Positions 6,835 to 15,233 of a stretch of 17,144 bases of DNA are shown here, in pieces; the first letter of the stretch is position 1; the number at the start of each line of letters is the position of its first letter. The position numbers were made by a program, and so were the translations under genes. This DNA comes from CAVOKN01 sp963696505 (GTDB lineage: Bacteria > Pseudomonadota > Gammaproteobacteria > Burkholderiales > Rhodocyclaceae): contig CAVOKN010000004.1 of NCBI GenBank assembly GCA_963696505.1, positions 1-17,144 of the forward strand. Reading direction: 5' to 3'. Under the pieces are notes generated by a model. That model was not told the origin of the DNA, did no database searches, and saw only the letters and a list, made by a program, of their open reading frames with translations.

Positions 6835-7437
6835 ATGTTCTCCGGAATCATCGCGGCCGTCGGCCGCATCGCCCGTATCGACAACGCCGAGACAGGCGTG
6901 AGATTAACCATCGAGGCCGGCAGCCTCGGCCTCGATGACGTCGCCATCGGCGACAGCATCGCCGTCAGCGGCGTTTGTCTCACCGCCATCGCATGCAAGG
7001 ACAATCACTTCTCGGTGGATGTCTCGCGCGAAACCCTGGACTGCACCGTAGGCCTCGACGCGACCGGCGACGTCAATCTGGAGAAGGCGCTGCGACTGGC
7101 CGACCGGCTCGGTGGCCATCTGGTGAGCGGGCACGTGGACGGCGTGGGCGAGGTGCTCAGGTTCGCACCCGTCGGCGAGAGCCACGAACTGGTGGTACGT
7201 ACGCCCGCGAGCCTGGCGAAGTACATCGCGCGCAAGGGCTCGATCACGGTGGACGGCGTGAGCCTGACGACGAACCGGGTCGCGGGGACTGACTTTTCCA
7301 TCAACCTCATTCCCCACACCATAGCGGCCACCACGCTGAAGCGTCTGCACGCCGGGGCGAAGGTGAATCTGGAAGTGGACCTGATCGCACGCTACGTCGA
7401 GCGCATGCTCAGCGCACAGTTGGAGACCGCAGCATGA
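6835..7437 (+). CDS. ribE: riboflavin synthase, alpha chain
   Basis: A 200-aa enzyme that dismutates two molecules of 6,7-dimethyl-8-ribityllumazine to riboflavin. It has the expected two lumazine-binding repeats: MFSGII at the start with SGVCLT (45-50), then GGHLVSGHVDG (93-103) with VDGVSLT (139-145) and IPHT (159-162). C48, H101 and the N-terminal F2 are conserved positions. The gene is also called ribC in some organisms. It overlaps ribBX by 4 bases (ATGA) and is first in the rib-nus-thi-pgp run. Confidence 0.96.
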   Translation: MFSGIIAAVGRIARIDNAETGVRLTIEAGSLGLDDVAIGDSIAVSGVCLTAIACKDNHFSVDVSRETLDCTVGLDATGDVNLEKALRLADRLGGHLVSGHVDGVGEVLRFAPVGESHELVVRTPASLAKYIARKGSITVDGVSLTTNRVAGTDFSINLIPHTIAATTLKRLHAGAKVNLEVDLIARYVERMLSAQLETAA

Positions 7438-8540
7438 CCGCCCTGTCACCGATCAAGGACATCGTCGCCGACATGCGTGCAGGCCGCATGGTGGTGCTGG
7501 TGGACGAGGAGGACCGGGAGAACGAAGGCGATCTGGTGATCGCCGCCGAGCACATCACCCCGGAAGCGATCAACTTCATGGCCAAGCACGGCCGCGGCCT
7601 GATCTGCCTGACGCTCACCGAGGCGCGCTGCCGCCAGCTCGGCCTGCAGCTCATGGTGCGCGACAACCGATCGCCCCACGGCACCGCCTTCACCACCTCG
7701 ATCGAAGCGGCGGAGGGCGTGACCACCGGCATCTCGGCGCAGGACCGCTCGCGCACCGTGCAGGCGGCAGCAGCGCGCAATGCCAAGCCCGACGACATCG
7801 TGCAGCCCGGCCACATATTCCCGCTGATGGCCCAGACCGGCGGCGTGCTGGTGCGCGCCGGCCACACCGAGGCGGGCTGCGACCTCGCCGGCCTGGCGGG
7901 GCTGGAGCCGGCGGCGGTGATCTGCGAGATCCTCAAGGACGACGGCACCATGGCGCGGCTGCCGGACCTGATCGAGTTCGCCCAGATCCATGGCCTCAAG
8001 ATCGGCGCCATCGCCGACCTGATCCACTACCGCGCCGCCTCGGAGCGACTGGTGGAGCGCGTCGCCGACAAGGAAGTCACCTGCGCCCACGGCGAGTTCC
8101 GGCTCTGCGCCTACCGCGACCAGACCAGCGGCGAGGTACACCTTGCCCTGGCGCGCGGCGACATCCGGCCCGACCAGGAGACGCTGGTGCGGGTGCACGA
8201 GCCGATCTCGGTGGTGGACTTCCTCGACTGCGGCAGCCGCCGCCACACCTTCAGCGTGGACGAGGCGATGCGCGTCATCGCCGCCCAGGGTGCGGGCGTG
8301 ATCGTGCTGCTGCGCCGCCCCGAGAGTGGCGCCGACCTGCTCGCCGCGCTGGGCGACGAGCGGCCCCAGGCGCGCCCCGGGGCGAAATGGGATCCGCGGC
8401 TCTATGGCATCGGTGCGCAGATCCTGCGCGACCTCGGCGTCGGCAAGATGCGCCTGCTCGCCAACCCGCGCCGCATGCCTAGCATGACCGGCTTCGGCCT
8501 CGAAGTGACCGGCTACCTCGCCCCGGAAGCCAAGACCTGA
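7434..8540 (+). CDS. ribBX: RibBX: DHBP synthase with degenerate RibA domain
   Basis: A 368-aa fusion. The N-terminal half (about 1-205) is a complete 3,4-dihydroxy-2-butanone-4-phosphate synthase, with DEEDRENEGDL (24-34), HGTAFTTSIEA (82-92), GVTTGISAQDR (95-105) and RAGHTEAGCDLAGLAG (141-156). The C-terminal half aligns to GTP cyclohydrolase II in its end (YGIGAQILRDLGV at 324-336, GFGLEV at 353-358). The zinc-binding stretch CLTGD...RCDCG is replaced by VHEPISVVDFLDCGSRR, leaving one cysteine (C266). It should therefore make DHBP from ribulose-5-phosphate but not open GTP. This matches the proteobacterial RibBX variant. A separate ribA is expected elsewhere. Confidence 0.92.
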   Translation: MTALSPIKDIVADMRAGRMVVLVDEEDRENEGDLVIAAEHITPEAINFMAKHGRGLICLTLTEARCRQLGLQLMVRDNRSPHGTAFTTSIEAAEGVTTGISAQDRSRTVQAAAARNAKPDDIVQPGHIFPLMAQTGGVLVRAGHTEAGCDLAGLAGLEPAAVICEILKDDGTMARLPDLIEFAQIHGLKIGAIADLIHYRAASERLVERVADKEVTCAHGEFRLCAYRDQTSGEVHLALARGDIRPDQETLVRVHEPISVVDFLDCGSRRHTFSVDEAMRVIAAQGAGVIVLLRRPESGADLLAALGDERPQARPGAKWDPRLYGIGAQILRDLGVGKMRLLANPRRMPSMTGFGLEVTGYLAPEAKT

Positions 8541-8552
8541 CTCCCAGACACC

Positions 8553-9035
8553 ATGGCACGCTACGACAACATTCAGGAACTCGAACCCCTGCTCGCCGGC
8601 GCCGCGCTGCGCGTCGGGCTGGTGATGAGCCGCTTCAACCAGGACGTGGGCGAGGGCCTGCTCGGCGCCTGCACTGCGGAACTGAAGCGCCTCGGCGTCA
8701 AGGACGAGAACGTGCTGCTGGCGAGCGTGCCGGGGGCACTGGAACTGCCCCTGGCGCTCCAGCACCTGGCCCAGAGCGGCCATTTCGATGCGCTGGTCGC
8801 CCTCGGTGCCGTCGTGCGCGGCGAGACCTACCACTTCGAGATCGTGTCCAACGAGTCGGCGCGGGGCATCACCGACGTGCAGTTGCAGACCGGCATCCCC
8901 ATTGCCAACGCCGTGCTCACCACCGAGAACGACGATCAGGCGCTGGCGCGTATGCAGCAGAAAGGTGCCGAGGCGGCGCAGTGCGCGGTCGAAATGGCCA
9001 ACCTGCTGCGCCAGGTGCGGGCGGCCCGCGGATGA
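8553..9035 (+). CDS. ribH: 6,7-dimethyl-8-ribityllumazine synthase
   Basis: A 160-aa enzyme joining DHBP to the ribitylaminopyrimidine to form lumazine, the substrate of RibE. Family motifs are SRFN (26-29), VPGALELPLA (59-68), GAVVRGETYHFE (85-96, with catalytic H94), ESARGI (101-106) and LTTENDDQALAR (122-133). Such proteins assemble as pentamers or 60-mer shells. It starts 12 bases after ribBX, and its TGA overlaps the nusB ATG. Confidence 0.97.
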   Translation: MARYDNIQELEPLLAGAALRVGLVMSRFNQDVGEGLLGACTAELKRLGVKDENVLLASVPGALELPLALQHLAQSGHFDALVALGAVVRGETYHFEIVSNESARGITDVQLQTGIPIANAVLTTENDDQALARMQQKGAEAAQCAVEMANLLRQVRAARG

Positions 9036-9472
9036 GTTCGGCCCGCCACCGGGCGCGGGAATTCGCGCTCCAGGGGCTGTACCAGTGGCAGGTGAGCGGC
9101 AACGACGCCGCCGCCATAGAGGCCCACATGGGCGAGGTGAAGGGCTTCGACAAGGCCGACCGGGAGCTGTTCTCGCGCCTGCTGCGCGGCGCGATGCGCG
9201 AACGGGACGCCCTGCGCGAGATGATCTCGCCCCACCTCGACCGCAAGTTCGAAGCGCTTTCGCCGGTGGAATGCGGCATCCTGCTGCTGGGCACCTTCGA
9301 ACTCGCCCACGAGATCCAGACCCCCTACCGCGTGGTGCTCAACGAGGCGATCGAACTCGCCAAGAGCTACGGCGGCACCGAAGGCCACCGCTACGTGAAT
9401 GGCGTGCTGGACAAGGTGGCGGCCCAGTTGCGGCCGCACGAAGCTGCGAAATCGCCGTCTCGCAGCGGCTGA
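9032..9472 (+). CDS. nusB: transcription antitermination factor NusB
   Basis: A 146-aa helical RNA-binding protein. With NusE (S10) it binds boxA RNA in rRNA antitermination complexes. Typical features are the basic start RHRAREFALQGLYQWQ (5-20), LSPVECGILLLGTFEL (76-91), VVLNEAIELAKSYG (101-114) and YVNGVLDKVA (121-130). The ATG at 9032 overlaps the ribH stop (ATGA); a longer in-frame reading upstream would run inside ribH. The ribH-nusB pairing is common in proteobacteria. Confidence 0.95.
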   Translation: MSSARHRAREFALQGLYQWQVSGNDAAAIEAHMGEVKGFDKADRELFSRLLRGAMRERDALREMISPHLDRKFEALSPVECGILLLGTFELAHEIQTPYRVVLNEAIELAKSYGGTEGHRYVNGVLDKVAAQLRPHEAAKSPSRSG

Positions 9473-9501
9473 CTTTTGGCCGGCAAGGCGTCCCTGGGTC
9501 C

Positions 9502-10461
9502 ATGCCCTCCGAATTCGAACTGATCCGCCGCCACTTCACCCACGGGGTGAGCCACACCGTGCTCGGTGTGGGCGACGACGGCGCGGTGATCGCGCCGCGG
9601 CCGGGCATGGAGGTGGTGATCAGCACCGACATGCTGGTGGCGGACACCCATTTCCTTCCCGGCACCGACCCGGAAAGCCTGGGCTGGAAGGCCTTGGCGG
9701 TAAATCTTTCGGACCTCGCGGCAATGGGTGCCGAGCCGCGCTGGGCGCTGCTGGCGGCGGCACTGCCGAGCGCAGACGAGGACTGGATCGCCGCCTTCTG
9801 CCGCGGCTTCTTTGGCCTCGCCCAGCGTTTCGGCGTGGACGTGATAGGCGGCGATACTACCCGCGGACCGCTCAACCTCGCCCCCACCGTGCTGGGCGAA
9901 GTCCCGGCCGGTCAGGCGCTGACGCGCGCCGGCGCGCGGCCCGGCGATACGATCTGGGTTTCCGGCGCCCCGGGTCTTGCCGCGCTGGGCCTGGCGCAAC
10001 TCCAGGGTCGCGGCGAACTGGCGCTGCAATGGCGCGAACGCTGTTCGGCCGCCTTGCACCGACCCGAGCCACGGATCGAACTGGGCCAGGCGCTGCGTCC
10101 CCTGGCCCATGCCGTGATCGACGTTTCCGACGGCTTGCTGGCGGATCTGGGCCATGTCCTGGAACGTTCGGCCGTGAGCGCCATTCTGGAACTGGAGGCG
10201 CTGCCTCGGGCAGCTCTGGAAGCGGCGCCGCGTCTGGATCTGGGGCATGCCTGCCTGCTCGGAGGCGGCGACGACTACGAACTGACTTTCACCGCCGCGC
10301 CGGAAAGCGACGCCGCCATCGCCGCTCTGGGCCGGCGCCTGGGGCTTGCCCTGACCGCCATCGGCGAGATCGGCGGCGGGCCCGCAGGGGAGATCCGCCT
10401 GGTCGATGGCGCTGGCAACGCCGTCCGCCTCCCACCACCGGGTTTCGATCATTTTGGATGA
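9502..10461 (+). CDS. thiL: thiamine-monophosphate kinase
   Basis: A 319-aa kinase that phosphorylates thiamine monophosphate to thiamine pyrophosphate, the last step of the pathway. It belongs to the PurM/SelD-like ATP-grasp-unrelated superfamily. Visible motifs are the N-terminal SEFELI (3-8), GVGDDGAV (22-29), STDMLVADTHF (41-51), AVNLSDLAAMGAEP (66-79), GGDTTRG (116-122), DVSDGLLADLGH (207-218) and GGGDDYEL (254-261). The ATG at 9502 is chosen because the MPSEFELI start fits the family; the in-frame reading continues far upstream only as a shadow of ribH and nusB. It overlaps pgpA by 4 bases. Confidence 0.95.
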   Translation: MPSEFELIRRHFTHGVSHTVLGVGDDGAVIAPRPGMEVVISTDMLVADTHFLPGTDPESLGWKALAVNLSDLAAMGAEPRWALLAAALPSADEDWIAAFCRGFFGLAQRFGVDVIGGDTTRGPLNLAPTVLGEVPAGQALTRAGARPGDTIWVSGAPGLAALGLAQLQGRGELALQWRERCSAALHRPEPRIELGQALRPLAHAVIDVSDGLLADLGHVLERSAVSAILELEALPRAALEAAPRLDLGHACLLGGGDDYELTFTAAPESDAAIAALGRRLGLALTAIGEIGGGPAGEIRLVDGAGNAVRLPPPGFDHFG

Positions 10462-10949
10462 GCGACATGCCAGCACCCGACGGCAAGTTCCTCTTCGCCC
10501 ACCCCTCCCACCTGATCGCCTGCGGCTTCGGCAGCGGGCTGTCGCCCTGGGCGCCGGGAACGGTAGGCACGCTGTTCGCCTGGATGTCCTACCTGGTGAT
10601 CAAGCCGCAGTTTTCGGACGGTGCTTTCCTGGTCTTTCTCGCGCTTTGCTTCGCGCTGGGGGTGCTGGCCTGCCACCGCACCGGCCGTGACCTCGGCGTG
10701 GCGGACCACGGTTCCATCGTCTGGGACGAGATCGTTCCCTTCTGGCTGGTGCTGATGTTCACCCCGCCCGGCCTGGTTTGGCAGGGGTTTGCCTTCCTGC
10801 TGTTCCGGTTCTTCGACATCGTCAAGCCCTACCCCGCCAACCGCATCGACGCGGGCATGAAGAACGGGCTCGGGGTGATGCTGGACGACGTGGTGGCGGC
10901 GGGCTACTCCATACTCGGCATCGCGCTGCTGGTGCGCTTGCTCGGTTGA
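10458..10949 (+). CDS. pgpA: phosphatidylglycerophosphatase A
   Basis: A 163-aa integral inner-membrane enzyme that dephosphorylates phosphatidylglycerol phosphate to phosphatidylglycerol. Conserved stretches are GFGSGLSPWAPGTVGTL (23-39), HGSIVWDEIVPFW (84-96), FRFFDIVKPYP (116-126) and GVMLDDVVAAGY (139-150). Hydrophobic spans lie around 36-48, 56-72, 94-112 and 145-162. The ATG at 10458 overlaps the thiL stop as ATGA; a second methionine four codons in is less likely. The thiL-pgpA order is common in proteobacteria. Confidence 0.95.
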   Translation: MSDMPAPDGKFLFAHPSHLIACGFGSGLSPWAPGTVGTLFAWMSYLVIKPQFSDGAFLVFLALCFALGVLACHRTGRDLGVADHGSIVWDEIVPFWLVLMFTPPGLVWQGFAFLLFRFFDIVKPYPANRIDAGMKNGLGVMLDDVVAAGYSILGIALLVRLLG

Positions 10950-11437
10950 TGGACGAACTCGATCGGCTGGCCGTGCGCGTCGGTGCCGCCCTCAAGCGGC
11001 GCGGCTGGATGCTGGCGCTGGCCGAGTCCTGCACCGGCGGCTGGATCGCCCAGACGGTGACCTCGGTGGCGGGAAGTTCGCAATGGTTCGACCGGGGCTG
11101 GGTAACCTACTCCAACACCGCAAAGGAAGACCTGCTCGGGGTGACTGCCGAAACCCTGGAGCGTCACGGGGCAGTGAGCGAGGAAACGGCAAGGGAAATG
11201 GCTGCCGGAGCGTTGGCCCGCAGCCGCGCCCAGGTCACGCTGGCGGTCACCGGCATCGCCGGGCCGGGGGGCGGATCGCCCCAGAGGCCTGCCGGGACGG
11301 TGTGCTTCGCGTGGGCGGTCCGGGAGGCTCACGCCGGGTCCACGACCCGGCACTTCGACGGCAACCGCGAGCAGGTACGCCGCCAGTCCGTCCGCGACGC
11401 GCTCGAACAGCTCCTGGTGCTGGCGCACTTCCAGTAA
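10949..11437 (+). CDS. pncC: nicotinamide-nucleotide amidase, CinA C-terminal family
   Basis: A 162-aa single-domain CinA-type amidase. PncC removes ammonia from nicotinamide mononucleotide to give nicotinic acid mononucleotide for NAD recycling. The motifs are LAESCTGGWIAQ (23-34), TYSNTAKEDLLGV (53-65), GAVSEETA (74-81) and VTGIAGPGGGSPQRPAGTVCFAW (100-122, catalytic region). It is the stand-alone form, lacking the long N-terminal COG1058 domain. It begins at TGATG, overlapping pgpA by one base. It is followed by 117 bases without a gene before recA. Confidence 0.93.
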   Translation: MDELDRLAVRVGAALKRRGWMLALAESCTGGWIAQTVTSVAGSSQWFDRGWVTYSNTAKEDLLGVTAETLERHGAVSEETAREMAAGALARSRAQVTLAVTGIAGPGGGSPQRPAGTVCFAWAVREAHAGSTTRHFDGNREQVRRQSVRDALEQLLVLAHFQ

Positions 11438-11518
11438 GCGGGCGCTTACATTCGGGCTCTGTCCGCCGTCCTGCGGGGACTGACTTTGGTGCGGCGAAGC
11501 AGCCCGCCGCAATTTCTG

Positions 11519-11527
11519 TGCCATAAT
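11519..11527 (+). promoter_or_regulatory. extended -10 promoter of recA
   Basis: TGCCATAAT fits the extended -10 pattern (TGn then CATAAT), with the predicted start near 11534. No good -35 is present. I looked by eye for CTGT-N8-ACAG (LexA box) in 11438-11554 and found only a CTGT half at 11516-11519. Confidence 0.5.
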
Positions 11528-11554
11528 CGATTGACGCAAACGAGAGGATTTCCG

Positions 11555-12571
11555 ATGGACGACAACAAGAGCAAAGCCCTGAGCGCCGCCCTGGCCCAGA
11601 TCGAAAAGCAGTTCGGCAAGGGTTCGATCATGCGGCTCGGCGCCGCCGAGGTGGCGCAGGACATCGATTCGGTTTCGACCGGCTCCCTGGGCCTGGACAT
11701 CGCGCTCGGTATCGGCGGTCTGCCCCGCGGCCGGGTGGTGGAGATCTACGGGCCTGAGTCTTCCGGCAAGACCACGCTCACGCTCCAGGTGGTGGCCGAG
11801 ATGCAGAAGCTGGGCGGTTCCGCCGCCTTCATCGACGCCGAGCACGCCCTCGATCCCCAGTACGCGCAGAAACTCGGCGTCAATGTCCAGGATCTGCTGA
11901 TTTCCCAGCCCGACACCGGCGAACAGGCGCTGGAGATCGCCGACATGCTGGTGCGCTCCGGCGGCATCGACGTGGTGGTGATCGACTCGGTGGCCGCGCT
12001 GGTGCCCAGGGCCGAGATCGAGGGCGAGATGGGCGATCAACTGCCCGGCCTGCAGGCGCGGCTGATGAGCCAGGCGTTGCGCAAGCTCACCGCCAACATC
12101 AAGCGCACCAACACTTTGGTGATCTTCATCAACCAGATCCGCATGAAGATCGGCGTCATGTTCGGCAATCCGGAGACCACCACTGGCGGCAACGCCCTCA
12201 AGTTCTACGCCTCGGTGCGCCTGGATATCCGCCGCACCGGCTCGATCAAGAAGGGCGAGGAAGTGATCGGCTCCGAAACGAAGGTCAAGGTGGTGAAGAA
12301 CAAGGTGGCGCCACCTTTCAAGCAGGCGGAGTTCGACATCCTCTACGGCGAGGGCATTTCGCGCCAGGGCGAGATCATCGAGCTGGGCGTGGTCCACCGC
12401 ATCGTCGAGAAATCCGGCGCCTGGTACGCCTACAACGGCGAGAAGATCGGCCAGGGCAAGGACAACGCCCGCGAGTACCTCAGGGACCACCCGGACCAGG
12501 CGCGCGAGATCGAGAACCGCATCCGGGCCGCCGTCGGCCTTCGGCCGATGGAACCGGCAGTCACGGCGTGA
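11555..12571 (+). CDS. recA: recombinase RecA
   Basis: A 338-aa ATP-dependent strand-exchange protein that also triggers LexA self-cleavage. Walker A is GPESSGKT at 66-73, E96 lies in IDAEHALD, Walker B is VVVIDSVAAL (140-149), loop L1 is EGEMGDQLPG (156-165) and loop L2 covers FINQIRMKIG to GNPETTTGGNAL. The ATG at 11555 follows AGAGGA at 6-base spacing and gives the standard MDDNKSKAL start; 23 upstream in-frame codons are rejected. The C-terminal tail is less acidic than in E. coli. It overlaps recX by 4 bases. Confidence 0.99.
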   Translation: MDDNKSKALSAALAQIEKQFGKGSIMRLGAAEVAQDIDSVSTGSLGLDIALGIGGLPRGRVVEIYGPESSGKTTLTLQVVAEMQKLGGSAAFIDAEHALDPQYAQKLGVNVQDLLISQPDTGEQALEIADMLVRSGGIDVVVIDSVAALVPRAEIEGEMGDQLPGLQARLMSQALRKLTANIKRTNTLVIFINQIRMKIGVMFGNPETTTGGNALKFYASVRLDIRRTGSIKKGEEVIGSETKVKVVKNKVAPPFKQAEFDILYGEGISRQGEIIELGVVHRIVEKSGAWYAYNGEKIGQGKDNAREYLRDHPDQAREIENRIRAAVGLRPMEPAVTA

Positions 12572-13008
12572 GCGAGGATCTGCGCGGCCAGGCCTTGCGC
12601 CTGCTGACGCGCAGAGAACACACGCGAGCCGAGTTGCAGCGCCGGCTGACCGAATCGGACAACGCCGAGGAAGTCTCGGCGCTGCTCGATCAACTGGAGG
12701 CCAGCGGTCTACTGTCCGACGCCCGCTTTGCCGAGTCCTACCTGGCGTCTAAAGCATCGCGATTTGGCAGCTCGCGCCTGCGCCACGAGCTTCGCACCCG
12801 GGGCGTGGCGACGGCACTGATCGACGAAGCCCTCGCGACGCCGGCGCAGGACGAATTGGAGCGGGCGCGGGAGGTATGGCGCAGAAAGTTCGAAACGGCG
12901 CCGGCGGACGCCCGGGAATACGCCAAGCAGTTGCGCTTTCTCCAGTCCCGCGGCTTCTCCACCGATACCTTCAAGAGCCTGCTTAAGCATCAAGAAGAAG
13001 AACAATGA
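12568..13008 (+). CDS. recX: RecA regulator RecX
   Basis: A 146-aa helical protein that binds RecA filaments and limits their extension. It shows the family's repeated three-helix pattern: ALRLLTRREHTRAELQRRL (10-28), then GLLSDARFAESYLASKA and RLRHELRTRGV, then a third repeat near EYAKQLRFLQSRGFSTD. The start is GTG within GTGA, overlapping the recA stop, so it is translationally coupled and kept low relative to RecA. Its stop overlaps the lptB ATG as ATGA, an unusual downstream partner. Confidence 0.93.
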   Translation: MSEDLRGQALRLLTRREHTRAELQRRLTESDNAEEVSALLDQLEASGLLSDARFAESYLASKASRFGSSRLRHELRTRGVATALIDEALATPAQDELERAREVWRRKFETAPADAREYAKQLRFLQSRGFSTDTFKSLLKHQEEEQ

Positions 13009-13727
13009 GCCTGCTGCGCGTCACCGGTCTGAAGAAGCGCTTCAAGTCCCGCACCGTCGTCAAGGATGTGTCCTTCGAAGTGGCCTCGGGAGAGGTGGTA
13101 GGCCTGCTCGGACCAAACGGCGCCGGCAAGACCACCTGCTTCTACATGATCGTCGGCCTGATACCGGTGGACGGCGGCGAGATCCGTCTCGACGACGCGG
13201 TGCTCACCCATCAACCGATCCACCGGCGCGCCCGACTGGGGCTTTCCTACCTGCCCCAGGAGAACTCGGTATTCCGCAAACTCACAGTGGCCGAGAACGT
13301 GCGTGCCATTCTGGAACTGCAGCCCCTCGGCGAGAGGGAGATTTCGTCGCGGCTGGAGGAACTGTTACACGAGCTTCACATATCGCACCTGCGCGACAAT
13401 AGCGCCGTGTCCTTGTCGGGCGGAGAACGGCGTCGCGTCGAGATCGCGCGCGCCCTGGCCACAAGCCCGCGGCTGATCCTGCTGGACGAACCCTTTGCCG
13501 GCGTCGACCCGATTGCGGTGTTGGACATCCAGAAAATCGTTCGCTTCCTGAAGGAGCGCGGCATCGGTGTGCTGATCACGGACCACAGCGTGCGCGAAAC
13601 CCTGGGCATCTGCGATCGGGCCTACATCATCAACGAAGGGGAGGTGCTCGCGGCCGGGCGCCCGAGCGAGATCGTTTACAATGAGAGCGTACGCAAGGTC
13701 TATCTTGGCGAGCATTTTCGGCTTTGA
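13005..13727 (+). CDS. lptB: LPS export ABC transporter ATPase LptB
   Basis: A 240-aa cytoplasmic ATPase. With LptF and LptG it pulls lipopolysaccharide from the inner membrane into the LptC-LptA bridge. Walker A is GPNGAGKT (36-43), YLPQENSVFRKLTV (82-95) is diagnostic for LptB, the signature is LSGGERRR (137-144), Walker B with D-loop is LLDEPFAGVDP (159-169), and the switch histidine is H194. The end VRKVYLGEHFRL is typical. No lptC or lptA lies upstream; recX does, with a 4-base overlap. rpoN follows after 49 bases, the usual neighbour. Confidence 0.97.
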   Translation: MSLLRVTGLKKRFKSRTVVKDVSFEVASGEVVGLLGPNGAGKTTCFYMIVGLIPVDGGEIRLDDAVLTHQPIHRRARLGLSYLPQENSVFRKLTVAENVRAILELQPLGEREISSRLEELLHELHISHLRDNSAVSLSGGERRRVEIARALATSPRLILLDEPFAGVDPIAVLDIQKIVRFLKERGIGVLITDHSVRETLGICDRAYIINEGEVLAAGRPSEIVYNESVRKVYLGEHFRL

Positions 13728-13776
13728 CCCCTCCTGCCCTTCGCCCCGCCGGCCTCACGCGAACTGATCCCCTCCC

Positions 13777-15216
13777 ATGAAGCAGACGCTTCAACTCCGG
13801 CTCTCCCAGCATCTGGCGCTGACGCCGCAGTTGCAGCAGTCGATCCGGCTGCTGCAACTATCGACGCTGGAGATGAACCAGGAGATCGACAAGTTCCTCC
13901 AGGACAATCCCCTGCTGGAGAGGGATGAACCGGAAACCGAAGCGCCGGCTTATGGGCCGTCCAGCGACGCCATGCAGCAGACCAGCGGTGCAGAGGCGGC
14001 GCAGCCCGGCGGCGAGCAGGCCGAAACCCAGGCCAGCGAAACTCAGAGCGCCACCGACTGGGCAAACGAAGGTGGCCCGCAGCAGCCGCGCGGCGACGAC
14101 GACGACAACGACTACGCGGACATCCAGGCAGCAAGCACTTCGCTGCGCGATTACCTGGATTCCCAACTGGCGCTCACGCCGCTGAGCCTGCGCGACCGGT
14201 CACTGGTGCGCTTCCTGATCGAGGCGCTGGACGACGACGGCTACCTGACTCAGAGCCTGGAAGAACTGGCGGAAATGCTGCCGGCCGAGTTGGACATCGA
14301 TCTCGACGACCTTCAGATCGCCCTGAAGCATCTCCAGCACCTCGATCCCACGGGCGTCGGCGCACGCAATCCGCGGGAGTGCCTGGCGCTGCAATTGAAA
14401 AGTCAGCCGCAATCGCCAGTGCGCGACCTGGCGCTGGCGATCGTCGAGCGCTGCCTCGACCAACTCGCGGCGCGGGACTTCGTGCGCATCAAGAAGCAGC
14501 TTCAATGCAGCGACGATGCGCTGCGCAATGCCCATGCCCTTATCATGGCGCTCAATCCGCGGCCTGCCGCCGAGTACGCGCAGGTGGATACGCGCTACAT
14601 TATCCCCGACGTCGTGGTCCGAAAGACTCGCGGCGGCTGGGCATGCAGCCTCAATCGCGACGCCATGCCGCGGCTGCGCATCAACCGCCTCTATGCGGAA
14701 ATCCTGCAGGGTCAGCGCGGCAACAGCGGTGCCACCGGGCTCTCGGGCCAGTTGCAGGAAGCGAAGTGGCTGATCAAGAACGTGCAGCAGCGCTTCGACA
14801 CCATACTGCGGGTATCCCAGGCGATCGTCGACCGGCAGCGCCAGTTCTTCGACTACGGCGAGGTGGCGATGCGACCGCTGACGCTGCGCGAGATCGCCGA
14901 GCAGCTCGGCCTGCATGAATCCACCATCTCGCGGGTCACGACCCAGAAGTTCATGGCGACCCCGCGGGGTATATTCGAGTTGAAATACTTTTTCGGCAGT
15001 CACGTGGCGACCGAGACCGGCGGGGCTTGTTCGGCCACTGCCATCCGCGCGCTCATAAAGCAACTGGTGGGCGCGGAGGATGGACAGCGGCCGCTGTCGG
15101 ACTCGAAAATCGCCGAAATCCTCGGCCAGCAGGGTATCGTCGTAGCGCGCCGCACCATCGCGAAATACCGCGAAGCGCTCAGCATCCCGCCGGTCAATCT
15201 ACGCAAGTCGATCTAG
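13777..15216 (+). CDS. rpoN: RNA polymerase sigma-54 factor
   Basis: A 479-aa sigma factor for -24/-12 promoters that needs AAA+ enhancer-binding activators. Region I is the glutamine/leucine-rich start (1-50, with LRLSQHLALTPQLQQSIRLLQLS spread over 7-29). Region II is the acidic variable linker (50-115, with DDDDNDY at 107-113). The core-binding region spans about 120-330. The helix-turn-helix is LTLREIAEQLGLHESTISRV (368-387), and the RpoN box ARRTIAKYRE sits at 457-466. All expected parts are present. hpf starts 17 bases later. Confidence 0.98.
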   Translation: MKQTLQLRLSQHLALTPQLQQSIRLLQLSTLEMNQEIDKFLQDNPLLERDEPETEAPAYGPSSDAMQQTSGAEAAQPGGEQAETQASETQSATDWANEGGPQQPRGDDDDNDYADIQAASTSLRDYLDSQLALTPLSLRDRSLVRFLIEALDDDGYLTQSLEELAEMLPAELDIDLDDLQIALKHLQHLDPTGVGARNPRECLALQLKSQPQSPVRDLALAIVERCLDQLAARDFVRIKKQLQCSDDALRNAHALIMALNPRPAAEYAQVDTRYIIPDVVVRKTRGGWACSLNRDAMPRLRINRLYAEILQGQRGNSGATGLSGQLQEAKWLIKNVQQRFDTILRVSQAIVDRQRQFFDYGEVAMRPLTLREIAEQLGLHESTISRVTTQKFMATPRGIFELKYFFGSHVATETGGACSATAIRALIKQLVGAEDGQRPLSDSKIAEILGQQGIVVARRTIAKYREALSIPPVNLRKSI

Positions 15217-15233
15217 CTCAGAGAGGAGCGAGC

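Noticed and set aside
7446..8834. A 462-codon minus-strand open frame across ribBX and ribH
   Set aside because: A shadow of GC-rich ribBX and ribH; no motif, and the sense genes are certain.
10904..12490. A 528-codon minus-strand open frame across pncC and recA
   Set aside because: It lies opposite recA and pncC, has low-complexity shadow composition rich in H, R, Q and G, and shows no family motif.
14080..14115. Acidic repeat tract in rpoN as a microsatellite or insertion
   Set aside because: It is the normal variable acidic region II of sigma-54.
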